Notes: generated from the letters alone by a model not told the origin. A stretch of 64,000 nucleotides of DNA from Bacteroidales bacterium (GCA_015060905.1 SUXQ01000001.1:159256-223255); one strand, 5' to 3'; positions 53,344 through 62,598 are shown, numbered from the stretch's first letter. Translations and numbers: made by a program.

Positions 53344-53694
53344 TTACTTCTTAATCTCTTTGATACGAGCTTTCTTACCTGTAAGTGCACGCAAGTAGTA
53401 AAGTTTAGCACGACGAACGCGACCATACTTATTAACAGTGATGCTGTCGATAGAAGGTGAGTTCAAGGGGAAGATACGCTCAACACCTACTGTACCTGAC
53501 ATTTTGCGTACTGTGAAACGTTTCTCATCACCGTGACCACAGATGCGGATAACAACACCACGATACATCTGGATACGCTCTTTTGTACCCTCGATAATTT
53601 TGTAAGCCACTGTGATTGTGTCACCGGGGCCGAAGTTCAACTCGCGTTTAACGTCTGTTGCAAATGCTTCTTTAGCAATTTTAAGTAAATCCAT
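53344..53694 (-). CDS. rplS: 50S ribosomal protein L19
   Basis: Ribosomal protein of 116 aa at the 30S-50S interface. The diagnostic [28 protein letters not shown] and the C-terminal [12 protein letters not shown]-like block ([15 protein letters not shown]) are present, as is [16 protein letters not shown]. It is preceded by a perfect promoter and followed by a shared terminator, so it is a monocistronic unit rather than part of the rpsP-rimM-trmD-rplS operon of other bacteria. Confidence 0.97.
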   Translation of the reverse strand: MDLLKIAKEAFATDVKRELNFGPGDTITVAYKIIEGTKERIQMYRGVVIRICGHGDEKRFTVRKMSGTVGVERIFPLNSPSIDSITVNKYGRVRRAKLYYLRALTGKKARIKEIKK

Positions 53695-53779
53695 TATTTT
53701 GGTATTAAAAATTGTTTATCTCTCCAACGCAACATATCAAGTTACTCTTCCTTGACAGCGATTACGCCGAAAGCGGGTG

Positions 53780-53810
53780 CAAAGATAGGCAAAAATCCTT
53801 AAATAGCAAA
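53780..53810 (-). promoter_or_regulatory. Consensus promoter of rplS
   Basis: Minus strand: TTTG (53810-53807), 19 nt, TATCTTTG (53787-53780), both perfect. Transcription would start near 53773, leaving a leader of about 79 nt. Confidence 0.78.
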
Positions 53811-54098
53811 TACAAAAGAGAGATTTATTTTTGCTTATAGTTTCTTTTCCACAACATTGCACCCATTTGCATTGTTCCACAGGTGCATAATTTCGAGCCA
53901 CTCTTTGTGTTTGTTTGCGAGTATTATATCCATATTCAACGCTGTTAAGCGTCTGTCGACAATCTTGTTTGTTTGGTTCACAATAAAAAATTGCGAATAA
54001 AATCCCGAAACTGTTTTAATTTATTAAAACGGATTAAATAAATAGACATTATACCTATTTATATTATCGGCAAATTTCTCTATTTAACTTTTTCTTTT
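53811..54098. other. Gene-free spacer between rplS and topA
   Basis: Part of a 442-bp non-coding stretch (53695-54136). Besides the two promoters it contains a small inverted repeat GTTTTAAT/ATTAAAAC (54013-54030). Neither strand has a credible open frame or RNA gene. Confidence 0.4.
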
Positions 54099-54106
54099 TA
54101 CTTTTG
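54099..54106 (+). promoter_or_regulatory. -7 promoter element TACTTTTG of topA
   Basis: Matches TAnnTTTG, 30 bp before the ATG at 54137, with TTTC (54075-54078) 20 nt upstream as a near match to -33 TTTG. Confidence 0.5.
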
Positions 54107-54136
54107 CGCCACAAAAAGCAGAAAGGCGATTGTATC

Positions 54137-56476
54137 ATGCAGAAAAATTTAGTTATAGTAGAGTCTCCGGCAAAAGCAAAAACGATAGAAAAATTCTTGG
54201 GTAAGGATTATAAGGTAATGTCCAGCTACGGACACATCTGTGACCTCAAGGAGAAGGAGTTCAGCATAAACACCGATACGTTTGAGCCGGAATACGAAAT
54301 ACCGGAGAAAAAAATAAAAGTGGTAAACGACCTAAAGGCCGAGGCGAAAAAGGCCGAGACTGTCTGGTTGGCATCCGATGAGGACCGCGAGGGAGAGGCC
54401 ATCAGTTGGCATCTTTATACAGTGCTCGGCCTTAAACCCGAAAATACCAAACGAATCGTTTTTCACGAAATTACCAAAGATGCCATACTGCGTGCCATCG
54501 CAACGCCGCGTGACATTGATACAAGTCTTGTCTATGCTCAGCAGGCGCGTCGTGTGCTCGACCGCATAGTAGGCTTTAAGCTGTCGCCGGTACTGTGGCG
54601 CAAGGTTAAACCCGCCCTGTCGGCCGGACGCGTTCAGTCGGTAACTGTGCGTCTTATTGTAGAGCGCGAGCGCGAGATAAATAAATTTACCAGCGAGTCG
54701 AACTACAAGGTGACGGCACAATTTCTGCCCGTAAACCCCGAGGATGGTGACAGCATCATCAGCAGCGAACTTTCTACACGCTTCAAGACTGCAGCCGAGG
54801 CCGAGGCGTTCTTAAAATCGTGCATAGGCTCAAGCTTCACGATAGACGACGTAAGCACAAAGCCTCTGAAAAAAAGTCCTGCGCCGCCTTTCACCACATC
54901 CACTCTGCAACAAGAGGCCTCGCGCAAGCTGGGACTCTCGGTGATGCAGACAATGAGAATTGCGCAAAGCCTGTACGAGGCAGGATACATCACCTACATG
55001 CGTACCGACTCGGTAAACCTATCGTCTCTGTGTCTAAATTCGTGCAAGAAAGTAATAACCGAAAGAATCGGCGAAAAATATCTGAAAACACGTAAATACG
55101 CAACAAACTCCAAAGGTGCGCAAGAGGCACACGAGGCCATACGCCCCACATATATGGAGAACAGCACCATAGACGGCACACAAACAGAGAAACGCCTTTA
55201 CGAACTAATCTGGAAACGCACCATTGCCTCTCAGATGGCCGATGCACAAATAGAAAAGACTGTCGCAAACATTGCCATCAGCGACCATAAAGAGAGTTTC
55301 GTGGCAATAGGCGAGGTAACAATCTTCGACGGCTTTTTGCACGTTTATCGCGAGTCTAACGACGACGATACAACCGCCGAGACAAAAATCCTGCCGATGG
55401 TACACGCAGGCGAGCAGTTGAAAGCTCAGCAGATTACAGCCACCGAGCGATTCACGCAGCACCCTCCGCGTTACACCGAGGCCAGCCTTGTGCGCAAGCT
55501 CGAGGAATTGGGCATCGGACGCCCCTCTACATACGCTCCCACCATCAGCACCATACAACAGCGTGGCTACGTCGAGCGTGGCGACAAGCCCGGCGTCGAA
55601 CGTACATACTGTTGCATGACACTGATAGACGGCATTATAAAAACCATTGAGGAAAAAGAAAAGGTAGGTGCCGAAAAATCCAAACTTCTGCCCACAGACA
55701 TAGGGCTTGTGGTAAATGATTTTCTGCTTGCCAACTTTCCCGAAATAATGGACTACAACTTTACCGCAACGGTAGAGAAAGATTTTGATGCCATTGCCGA
55801 AGGCAAGAAGCAGTGGGTAGAGCCCATAAGCACTTTCTACAAAGACTTCGACCCGCAGATAAGCAACATACTGCAAACAAAGAGTGAACGTAAGGTGGGC
55901 GAACGTATTTTGGGAACCGAGCCTGCAAGCGGCAAGCCTGTTTCTGTAAAGATAGGTCGTTTCGGCCCCATTGTGCAGATAGGAACATCCACCGACGAAG
56001 AAAAGCCACGTTTCGCCCAGATGAAGCCCGGACAAACGATGGAGACAATAACACTCGAAGAGGCACTCGAACTTTTCAGTCTGCCGCGCATGTTGGGCAA
56101 CTTTGAAGAGAAAAACGTAACAATAGGCGCAGGCCGTTTCGGCCCCTACATCAAACACAGCGATGTTTATGTGTCGATACCCAAAGGCACCGACCCTCTG
56201 ACAATCACTATGGACGAGGCGGTCGAACTAATCCTTGCCAAACGCAAGGCCGAGGCCGAGCGTATAATAAAAACCTTCGACACCGAGCCCGAACTTCAGG
56301 TGCTCAATGGTCGCTTCGGCCCCTATATAGCATACAAAGGCAGCAACTATAAATTGTCAAAAACAATAGTGCCTGCCGACCTTACACTCGAGGCTTGTCT
56401 TGAAATAATCGCACAACAGCAAAATAGCGAGACTGCTCCCGCGAAAGGTCGCCGTAAATACACGAAAAAGAAATAA
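54137..56476 (+). CDS. topA: DNA topoisomerase I
   Basis: Type IA topoisomerase relaxing negative supercoils, 779 aa. The Toprim domain begins VIVESPAKAKTIEKFLG and contains SDEDREGEAISWH (the acidic metal-binding triad). The active-site Tyr is Y287 in YITYMRTDSVN. HEAIRPT and the RPSTYAPTISTIQQRGYV block follow. The C-terminus carries beta-strand repeats of the GRFGPYI type instead of zinc fingers, as in Bacteroidetes. The ATG at 54137 is preferred to a TTG at 54104. Its stop shares one base with the aroK start (TAATG). Confidence 0.96.
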   Translation: MQKNLVIVESPAKAKTIEKFLGKDYKVMSSYGHICDLKEKEFSINTDTFEPEYEIPEKKIKVVNDLKAEAKKAETVWLASDEDREGEAISWHLYTVLGLKPENTKRIVFHEITKDAILRAIATPRDIDTSLVYAQQARRVLDRIVGFKLSPVLWRKVKPALSAGRVQSVTVRLIVEREREINKFTSESNYKVTAQFLPVNPEDGDSIISSELSTRFKTAAEAEAFLKSCIGSSFTIDDVSTKPLKKSPAPPFTTSTLQQEASRKLGLSVMQTMRIAQSLYEAGYITYMRTDSVNLSSLCLNSCKKVITERIGEKYLKTRKYATNSKGAQEAHEAIRPTYMENSTIDGTQTEKRLYELIWKRTIASQMADAQIEKTVANIAISDHKESFVAIGEVTIFDGFLHVYRESNDDDTTAETKILPMVHAGEQLKAQQITATERFTQHPPRYTEASLVRKLEELGIGRPSTYAPTISTIQQRGYVERGDKPGVERTYCCMTLIDGIIKTIEEKEKVGAEKSKLLPTDIGLVVNDFLLANFPEIMDYNFTATVEKDFDAIAEGKKQWVEPISTFYKDFDPQISNILQTKSERKVGERILGTEPASGKPVSVKIGRFGPIVQIGTSTDEEKPRFAQMKPGQTMETITLEEALELFSLPRMLGNFEEKNVTIGAGRFGPYIKHSDVYVSIPKGTDPLTITMDEAVELILAKRKAEAERIIKTFDTEPELQVLNGRFGPYIAYKGSNYKLSKTIVPADLTLEACLEIIAQQQNSETAPAKGRRKYTKKK

Positions 56477-57003
56477 TGACACGTATCATTCTCATAGGAT
56501 TCATGGGGTCGGGCAAGACAACGCTGGGACGAGCACTTGCCAAGGCATTAGGTCTTACATTCATAGACCTCGACAATTACATAGAACTGCGTCACTGCAA
56601 AAGCATCAACCGGATATTTGCCGAGCGTGGCGAGGAGGGCTTCCGCAAGATAGAGCGCAACCTTCTGCATGAGGTGTGCGAATTCGAGGATGTTGTAATC
56701 TCTTCGGGTGGCGGAACACCCTGTTTCTTCGACAACATCGACTATATGAATCAGCAGGGAACAACAATCTATCTTCAAGTTCCTAACGAACGACTGCTTA
56801 CCCGTCTGAAAATAGCAAAAAGCCGTCGCCCGCTGCTCAAGGACAAGAACGACGAGGAAATAGAACAATTCATCATTGAGCAGATGCAACGTCGTGAGCC
56901 TTTCTACGCAAAAGCCGACTACGCATTTACCGCCGACCGTTTAGAGGACAAAGAACAAATAGCAGAGTCGGTGGCAAGGTTCCGCAAACAATTTAATCTT
57001 TAA
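56476..57003 (+). CDS. aroK: Shikimate kinase
   Basis: Aromatic amino-acid pathway kinase of 175 aa phosphorylating shikimate. The P-loop is GFMGSGKT (residues 8-15), the shikimate-binding Asp is in FIDLDNYIE, and the SSGGGTPCF and SRRPLLKDKN segments are family features. It starts on the last base of the topA stop codon (TAATG), so translation is coupled. argB follows after 24 bp. Confidence 0.95.
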   Translation: MTRIILIGFMGSGKTTLGRALAKALGLTFIDLDNYIELRHCKSINRIFAERGEEGFRKIERNLLHEVCEFEDVVISSGGGTPCFFDNIDYMNQQGTTIYLQVPNERLLTRLKIAKSRRPLLKDKNDEEIEQFIIEQMQRREPFYAKADYAFTADRLEDKEQIAESVARFRKQFNL

Positions 57004-57027
57004 AATGCACCATCCAAAATAAACAAT

Positions 57028-57801
57028 ATGAAAAAGCAGATAACAATTATAAAAGTAGGCGGAAAAATTGTAGAAGAACGTGAGTCGTTACTTGCGCTTC
57101 TCGACCGTTTCGCTGCAATCGAGGGCGATAAAGTGCTTATTCACGGCGGTGGTCGCTCGGCAACAAAAATCGCCGAGAAATTGGGCATCGAGAGTCGCAT
57201 GATTGATGGTCGTCGCGTGACCGACGAAGCTACGCTTCAGGTAGTTACAATGGTCTATGGCGGTCTTGTGAACAAAAATATTGTTGCAGGCTTGCAGGCT
57301 CGCGGCACAAATGCCCTGGGGCTTACAGGTGCCGATTGCAACATTGTGCATGCGCACAAACGTCCGGTCAAGGAAATTGATTGGGGCTTTGTGGGCGACG
57401 TAGACGGTGCCGACGGCAAGATGCTCGCTGCGCTTATAGAGCAGGGAATTGTGCCTGTTGTTGCTCCATTGACACACGATGGCAACGGTAACATGCTCAA
57501 TATTAACGCCGACACTATGGCTGCCGAGACTGCAAAGGCTCTTGCGCCGTATTTCGACGTTACGCTAACATATTGTTTCGAATTTCCGGGAGTAATGCGC
57601 GACCCCGAGGATGCCTCGAGCGTGATTCCCCTGATAACTCCCGACACATACAGCAACCTCAAAGAAGAGGGTGTTGTCAGCGGGGGCATGATTCCCAAGC
57701 TCGACAATGCTTTTAATGCACTGAACAACGGCGTTGCAAAGGTTATAATCACTCGTGCCGATGCTATTGACGGCAAGCAGGGCACACACATTACATTGTA
57801 A
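57028..57801 (+). CDS. argB: Acetylglutamate kinase
   Basis: Second enzyme of arginine biosynthesis, 257 aa. It carries IKVGGKIVE at the start, the LIHGGGRSATKIAEKLG glycine loop and GGLVNKNIVAGLQ. LTGADCNIVHAHKR and SGGMIPKLDNAFNAL, with the typical Lys, complete the amino-acid kinase fold. It lies in an apparent run from topA to the YgjP-like gene; the end of argB and the next start are separated by one base. Confidence 0.95.
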   Translation: MKKQITIIKVGGKIVEERESLLALLDRFAAIEGDKVLIHGGGRSATKIAEKLGIESRMIDGRRVTDEATLQVVTMVYGGLVNKNIVAGLQARGTNALGLTGADCNIVHAHKRPVKEIDWGFVGDVDGADGKMLAALIEQGIVPVVAPLTHDGNGNMLNINADTMAAETAKALAPYFDVTLTYCFEFPGVMRDPEDASSVIPLITPDTYSNLKEEGVVSGGMIPKLDNAFNALNNGVAKVIITRADAIDGKQGTHITL

Positions 57802-57802
57802 G

Positions 57803-58510
57803 ATGCCTATTGCGCAAACTGTTGAACATCATCCTCTTTACGGGGATATAAAGATTTCCATAAACTCACGGGCGCGGAACATTATACTCCGCGCCCGTGC
57901 GGGTATTATAGAGGTTACTCTGCCGCCACGTGCAGGGCGAGCCGACTTTCTGAAAGCGCTCGATAAATATGGTAAGAAACTGCTTGCCGAGTGTCGCGAG
58001 AATATGCCTGCAAAAATAGATGCCGATTATAAGATTGAAAAGGAAAATTTCTCTTTTATGTTGGCGGCCGGCAGCGGCAGCCGATATTTTATACGTTACG
58101 ATGGGCAGAGTGCCACGCTTTTTTGTCCCGCAACAACTGACTTTTCCGACGAAAATACACAAGAACTTTTGCGTCGCATACGCGTCACTGCCCTGCATCG
58201 TGTAGCTAAAGAGTATCTGTCGCAACGCCTTAAAATGTTAGCTGCGAAACACGGATTTTTCTACAATGCAGTATCGCTTCGCAGCAGCCGTACACGTTGG
58301 GGAAGCTGCAGCAACAAAAGAAACATCAGCCTCAGCATATATCTGCAACTGTTGCCCACCCATCTTGCCGATTATGTTATTCTGCACGAATTGTGCCACA
58401 CTGTGGAAATGAATCACGGCGTCTCTTTTTGGGCACTTATGGACAAAGTTACCGCCGGAAAAGCCAAACAACTAAGGGCGGAATTGAAAAAATATAAGCC
58501 TGCTTTTTAA
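57803..58510 (+). CDS. YgjP-like zinc metallopeptidase domain protein
   Basis: Protein of 235 aa with an SprT/YgjP-type metallopeptidase domain. The zinc site is HELCH (195-199) with a third His six residues later (H205), plus catalytic E196. The preceding RTRWGSCSNKRNISLSIYLQLLP is a hallmark of the YgjP group. The substrate is unknown. The ATG at 57803 is taken over the longer frame from 57755, which would overlap argB. It ends 4 bp inside the convergent CPBP gene. Confidence 0.88.
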   Translation: MPIAQTVEHHPLYGDIKISINSRARNIILRARAGIIEVTLPPRAGRADFLKALDKYGKKLLAECRENMPAKIDADYKIEKENFSFMLAAGSGSRYFIRYDGQSATLFCPATTDFSDENTQELLRRIRVTALHRVAKEYLSQRLKMLAAKHGFFYNAVSLRSSRTRWGSCSNKRNISLSIYLQLLPTHLADYVILHELCHTVEMNHGVSFWALMDKVTAGKAKQLRAELKKYKPAF

Positions 58511-59343
58511 TCCTCGCTCTTCTCGCGCCACGGGTGCGGAACGGCCGGCAATTTACGATTGATGTTAATTATCAGCGGTACAAGCATAGCTATTATAAAC
58601 AGCACAAAGGGTACCATTATCATTTTATCATCTGCGGTGATTGCCTCAATATCTTCTGTCCCCCAAATTTTCATGCTTGCAACCGCAATGCTGTTATTAA
58701 GCACATGCCCGACAATCACCGGCAGCAGGCTGCGGGTTCTATAATAGATCCATCCGAAGATAATTCCCAGCATGGTGGCATACACCACCTGTTGGGGATT
58801 CATGTGGATAGCACCGAAAATAATGGCGGTTATAATAATTCCCGTCCAAGGGTTGGAGCTACGGCGCATAAGATACCCTTGAATAGCTCCCCGGAACATC
58901 ATCTCTTCCACAATGGGCGCGAGCAGCGCCATCGCCGCTACTGCCAACGGCTCGTCTGAAAGTTCCATGAAAGTATCCTCCATAAAGTCGGGCAGCGCAA
59001 TCCACTCCATTGCTATGTTCAGCACATACATCGACCCGAATATAAGCACCGTGGTTTTTACAAGCGTCGAGGGGCTGACCTCCGAAAATATCCGCGAAGA
59101 AATTTTTACATACCCGAAGGTGATTAAATGCCATATCATCAGCAATGCCGACAAAAATAACGAAGCGGCCAATAGGGCATTTTCGGTAAAAACAGCCTCC
59201 CTTCCGCCACCCGACAACCATGTGGCGCACCAATCAAAGGCGTAAAACCCATAAGTACACACCACCTGATAGAAAAAATACCACAGCAGCACCTTTGCCA
59301 CCCACCACACTCTGTGCTTGAAACTATCTTTACCCTCTGTCAT
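58507..59343 (-). CDS. CPBP-family intramembrane protease
   Basis: Integral membrane protein of 278 aa with about seven helices. The CPBP/Abi motif EExxxR appears as IVEEMMFRGA (E146, E147), followed by FGAIHMNP and the second His region VGHVLNNSIA. These residues form the predicted metal-independent glutamate/histidine protease site. Such proteins process prenylated or other membrane substrates or confer bacteriocin self-immunity; the role here is unknown. The ATG at 59343 is used because the frame further upstream starts with TTG. It lies 6 bp after ribF. Confidence 0.85.
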   Translation of the reverse strand: MTEGKDSFKHRVWWVAKVLLWYFFYQVVCTYGFYAFDWCATWLSGGGREAVFTENALLAASLFLSALLMIWHLITFGYVKISSRIFSEVSPSTLVKTTVLIFGSMYVLNIAMEWIALPDFMEDTFMELSDEPLAVAAMALLAPIVEEMMFRGAIQGYLMRRSSNPWTGIIITAIIFGAIHMNPQQVVYATMLGIIFGWIYYRTRSLLPVIVGHVLNNSIAVASMKIWGTEDIEAITADDKMIMVPFVLFIIAMLVPLIININRKLPAVPHPWREKSED

Positions 59344-59349
59344 AAACAA

Positions 59350-60267
59350 TTATCTCTGTACTTCTGCAACATCCTTTACAATTTGCGCCTTAAGTTCGTC
59401 GAGCGACGAAAAACGACGCTCCTCGCGCAGACGACGCACAAATTCCACACAAATGTTACAACCATAAAGGTTGCCCGCAAAATCTATTATAAAAAGCTCT
59501 ATTGTGCGCTTACCGCAACCGGTAACAGTGGGCTTTACACCTACATTCATCACACCCTTATACTGCTCGCCCGCAACCGTTGCCGACACTTCGTAAACGC
59601 CATTCTGCGGCAAAAGTTGCATAGGCTCTTCAAGCTCGATGTTCGCCGTCGGAAAGCCAAGCTCGCGTCCCAATGCGGCGCCGTGTACCACAGTGCCGCT
59701 TATCGGGTAACGGTAGCCCAAAAGCGTGGCTGCACTCTCTACATCTCCGGCAGCAAGGGCCCTGCGCACCTGTGATGAGCTTACTTTTGCACCCGCTTCA
59801 TTATATCGTGCAGCCCGAACAACCTCGATGCCCATCTCGCGACCATAGTCAATATACGCATCGGCATTCTCGCCCTCGACGGGGCGTCCGAAACGATGGT
59901 CGTATCCAAGCACCAGTAACTTTACATTCAACCGTTCGGCAAGAATCTTGTGCATAAATTCACGCGCAGTCATTGCGGCAAGCTCGCGGTTAAAATCGAA
60001 CACCACGCAACGCTCAACGCCTGTCGCCGCAAGGCGTTCCATACGCACACGCGACGAAGAGAGAAGAAAAGGTTGCGGGTCGGCATCGAAAATCATGCGC
60101 GGATGTGTTGCAAAGGTAACCAGCGTTACCGGCAATCCGGCAGCCGCCGCCCTGCGACGCGTCTCCTCAATCATGGCAACGTGTCCGCGATGCACCCCGT
60201 CGAACGAGCCTATGGTAGCAACCGTCGGCTCGTGGGCAATATTGTCAAGGTCGTATATAATATCCAT
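59350..60267 (-). CDS. ribF: Bifunctional riboflavin kinase / FAD synthetase
   Basis: Makes FMN and FAD from riboflavin, 305 aa. The N-terminal adenylyltransferase domain has GSFDGVHRGH (residues 20-29), and the later LLVLGYDHRFGRP fits the family. The kinase domain has GYRYPISGTVVHGAALGRELGFPTANI, followed by GVYEV and GVMNVGVKPTV. It is the middle gene of a minus-strand trio with the HAD gene (3 bp upstream) and the CPBP protease. Confidence 0.96.
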   Translation of the reverse strand: MDIIYDLDNIAHEPTVATIGSFDGVHRGHVAMIEETRRRAAAAGLPVTLVTFATHPRMIFDADPQPFLLSSSRVRMERLAATGVERCVVFDFNRELAAMTAREFMHKILAERLNVKLLVLGYDHRFGRPVEGENADAYIDYGREMGIEVVRAARYNEAGAKVSSSQVRRALAAGDVESAATLLGYRYPISGTVVHGAALGRELGFPTANIELEEPMQLLPQNGVYEVSATVAGEQYKGVMNVGVKPTVTGCGKRTIELFIIDFAGNLYGCNICVEFVRRLREERRFSSLDELKAQIVKDVAEVQR

Positions 60268-60270
60268 AAA

Positions 60271-60897
60271 TTATTCTATTAACCACTGCGGTAGGGGAGC
60301 GTTGCGCTCCATAAGCAGCGATGCAATGCCAAGTGATGCTGCAGTGGCGCAATTATCGCGCGAATCGTCCAAAAACAAGCAATCCTCGGCGTTAATTCCC
60401 TCGGCGACAAGCAGTTTCTTGAAAATCTCATCATCGGGCTTGCAGGCGTGCATTTCAAAAGAAAGGTACACCCTGTCGAAATAATCCGTTAGCTGACGCC
60501 CCTCGATGGCTCTCAGTTTTTTTTCGATAGCTTCCCAATGAATAACATTTGTATTACTCAGCAGAAAAACCTTGTACCCTCTCTTGCGTAAAGCTCGCAG
60601 ACAGCGAAATTTCTCAATAGCCGCCTCGCCCAGCATCGCACACCACGCCGCCTTGATGCGCTCGCGCACAGCCGGCGAGCATACAACGCCCATCGACTCG
60701 GCAATGGCACAATACATCTCCTCGGGCGACACAATGCCGCACTCCAATCCCTGCAACAGCTCATTCCTAACGTTCAGCCCATCGGTTAAAAGATGCTCCC
60801 CGACGCCCAAATTTCTTAAAGCGTCGAGCGTCGCCTCGGGAACAATATCCAGCAGCACCCCACCTAAATCAAATATAATATTCTTTCTGTCAAGCAT
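60271..60897 (-). CDS. HAD-family phosphatase (YihX-like)
   Basis: Haloacid-dehalogenase phosphatase of 208 aa. The nucleophile Asp is D10 in IIFDLGGVLLD. The second residue of the usual DxD is Gly here, as in the YihX/epoxide-hydrolase-type subfamily. FLLSNTNVIHW is motif II and CLFLDDSRDNCATAASLG is motif IV. The cap is helical. The ATG at 60897 is chosen because a TTG at 60909 is the only earlier start. It lies 3 bp before ribF. Substrate probably a small sugar phosphate. Confidence 0.87.
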   Translation of the reverse strand: MLDRKNIIFDLGGVLLDIVPEATLDALRNLGVGEHLLTDGLNVRNELLQGLECGIVSPEEMYCAIAESMGVVCSPAVRERIKAAWCAMLGEAAIEKFRCLRALRKRGYKVFLLSNTNVIHWEAIEKKLRAIEGRQLTDYFDRVYLSFEMHACKPDDEIFKKLLVAEGINAEDCLFLDDSRDNCATAASLGIASLLMERNAPLPQWLIE

Positions 60898-60975
60898 TTC
60901 TGTATGCAAAAAATCTTGGCAATACTAAATTGCAAGAATAAAATTTTCGCTAAGATACAATTTTTATGCCAAATC

Positions 60976-61007
60976 TTTGTTTCTTTCCGGAAATTATATT
61001 ACCTTTG
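60976..61007 (+). promoter_or_regulatory. Consensus promoter of tRNA-Met
   Basis: TTTG (60976-60979), 20 nt, TACCTTTG (61000-61007), both perfect. Transcription would start near 61014, 19 nt before the tRNA. Confidence 0.82.
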
Positions 61008-61032
61008 CAACGTATTTCAAAGGAAATATGTC

Positions 61033-61106
61033 GGGCTTTTAGCTCAGTTGGTTAGAGCAACAGACTCATAATCTGGAGGTCCTAGGTTCAAGCCCTAGAT
61101 GGCCCA
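61033..61106 (+). tRNA. tRNA-Met (anticodon CAU at 61067-61069)
   Basis: 74 nt with a cloverleaf: acceptor GGGCTTT with ATGGCCC (one T-T mismatch), D-arm GCTC/GAGC, anticodon arm CAGA-CTCATAA-TCTG, T-arm CTAGG-TTCAAGC-CCTAG and discriminator A. CCA is not encoded. CAU could also be read as a modified Ile2 tRNA, but the body looks like elongator Met. A terminator follows at 61111-61139. Confidence 0.95.
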
Positions 61107-61110
61107 CGAA

Positions 61111-61139
61111 GCGGATAACGAAAGTTGTCCGCTTTTTTT
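61111..61139 (+). terminator. Terminator of tRNA-Met
   Basis: GCGGATAAC pairs with GTTGTCCGC (one G-U), GAAA tetraloop, followed by U7. Confidence 0.9.
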
Positions 61140-61263
61140 GTTGTTGGGGCTTTCACCTTCGGTTATCTCCCTCGTTTTAATGTTTGCACCGGCTGTGCCG
61201 ACAGCAAACACGAGGTCGATGGGTCGCTTCGCGACAAATCTCAAGCCCTAGATGGCCCACGAA

Positions 61264-61292
61264 GAGAATCGCATTCGCGGTTCTCTTTTTTT
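61264..61292 (+). terminator. Second terminator in copy B of the repeat
   Basis: GAGAATCGC pairs with GCGGTTCTC (one G-U), ATTC loop, U7. The stem differs in sequence from that at 61111-61139 while the flanks are almost identical. Confidence 0.85.
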
Positions 61293-61330
61293 ATTGCAGG
61301 GCTTTCACCTACGGTTATCTCCCTCGTTTT

Positions 61331-62442
61331 AATGTTTGCACCGGCCTGACAAGCATTACAATCCCTAACAGCGTGACAAGCATAGGACGTTATGCGTTCG
61401 CTGAATGCAGAGGCCTTACAAGTGTAAATATTCCCAACAGTGTTACTTTGTTGGGTGATAATTGTTTTAATAGTTGCTCTTCGCTTGAGAATGCGGTAAT
61501 AGGTGATGGTGTAAAGGAAATAAATAACTATACATTTAATAACTGCTTTTCGCTGACCGATGTAAAAATAGGAAAAAGTGTTACATCTGTGGGTGAATAT
61601 GCTTTTAATAATTGCGCCAAACTACTTTCAATTAAAATTCCTCAAGCAACAAAGGCAATAAAAAATTATGCTTTCGATGGATGCAATGGACTAAAAAACT
61701 TATTGTAGAAGATAGAACAACGGCTTTGGAATTAGGCTCAAACGGCTCGTCGCCACTTTTCGTGGATTGTTCGTTGGATTCTGTATATATTGGTGGTGAA
61801 ATAAAATACAAGACTTCAAGTAGTTACGGCTATTCTCCATTCTATAGAAATACATCGCTTAGGAGTGTCGTAATAACAAATGCAGAAACAACTATTTATG
61901 ACAATGAATTTTATGGTTGCACTAATTTAAAGAATGTCTCATTAGGCGATGGTGTTTCTTCAATTGGCAAATGGGCTTTCAGTGGTTGCAATAATCTCGA
62001 TTATTTTGCTTTTGGTGAAAATATGAAAAGTATCTGTGAAGAGGCTTTTAGCGATTGCAATAATTTGACAATGCTTATTAGTAATGCAAAAACACCTCCA
62101 GTTTGTGCTGCGCAGGCTTTGGATGATATAAATAAATGGAATTGTATTCTGTATGTGCCTTCCGAAAGCATGACAAGTTACCAATCTGCCAATCAATGGA
62201 AAGATTTCTTCTTTATCAGTGAAATTACAACAGGTATAGAGGATGTCGAATCAACTTATGAAATAAATGTGTCGGATAATGGTGTTGTTTTAGAGGGATG
62301 TGAGGGTAAATCTGTTACCATATACACCACCGCCGGTGCAGTTGTAGAGAAAATCGACAGCTACGCAGGCAAGGAGATTACTCTCGACAAGGGTGTTTAC
62401 ATTGTTCGTGTAGGAAACAAGACAATGAAAATAAGGTTGTAA
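61331..62442 (+). pseudogene. BspA-type leucine-rich-repeat surface protein, 5'-truncated with -1 frameshift
   Basis: Repeats of the LRR_5 type (CTGLTSITIPNSVTSIG, RGLTSVNIPNSVTLLG, FSLTDVKIGKSVTSVG and others) begin right at the end of repeat copy B, with no start codon, promoter or signal peptide of their own. The first frame stops at TAG 61706-61708. The repeat pattern continues in the -1 frame to 62442. The shift falls at A AAA AAC (61693-61699), a classical slippery heptamer. The C-terminus (GKSVTIYTTAGAVVEKID then LDKGVYIVRVGNKTMKIRL) looks like a type IX sorting tail. Read as a gene remnant; programmed frameshifting is the alternative. Confidence 0.7.
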
Positions 62443-62464
62443 GCCAACCTACATAGCCCCACAA

Positions 62465-62504
62465 AATCCAGCCTACCCATGCAAAGGGTAAGCTGGATTT
62501 TTTT
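62465..62504 (+). terminator. Terminator after the leucine-rich-repeat gene
   Basis: AATCCAGCCTACCC pairs with GGGTAAGCTGGATT (one C-A mismatch), 7-nt loop, followed by T. Confidence 0.85.
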
Positions 62505-62598
62505 GTTCCACAAATTCATGGGAATAATTTGTTTGGTAGTGTGATTATCACTATTTTTGCTATGTAAGATAAATAATCCGTTGAATAAAAATCATACT

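Larger units (their letters stand above)
61088..61345 (+). repeat. Tandem duplication covering tRNA 3' end, terminator and downstream sequence
   Basis: Copy A is 61088-61193 and copy B is 61241-61345, offset by 152-153 bp. Each begins with TCAAGCCCTAGATGGCCCAC (the tRNA 3' end plus), has a terminator, then GGGCTTTCACC and a common 40-bp run up to GCACCGGC. A 47-bp spacer separates them. Copy B is not a full tRNA. The structure resembles an att-type duplication or unequal recombination at a tRNA gene. Confidence 0.8.

Noticed and set aside
53695-53772. A ribosomal-protein autoregulatory leader before rplS
   Set aside because: The 79-nt leader has no clear stem of note; nothing supports a structured leader.
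55205-56158. 317-aa minus-strand frame inside topA
   Set aside because: Antisense shadow of a conserved topA segment.
61241-61260. A second tRNA-Met at copy B of the repeat
   Set aside because: Only the last about 20 bases of the tRNA are present; no acceptor 5' half, D-arm or anticodon arm.
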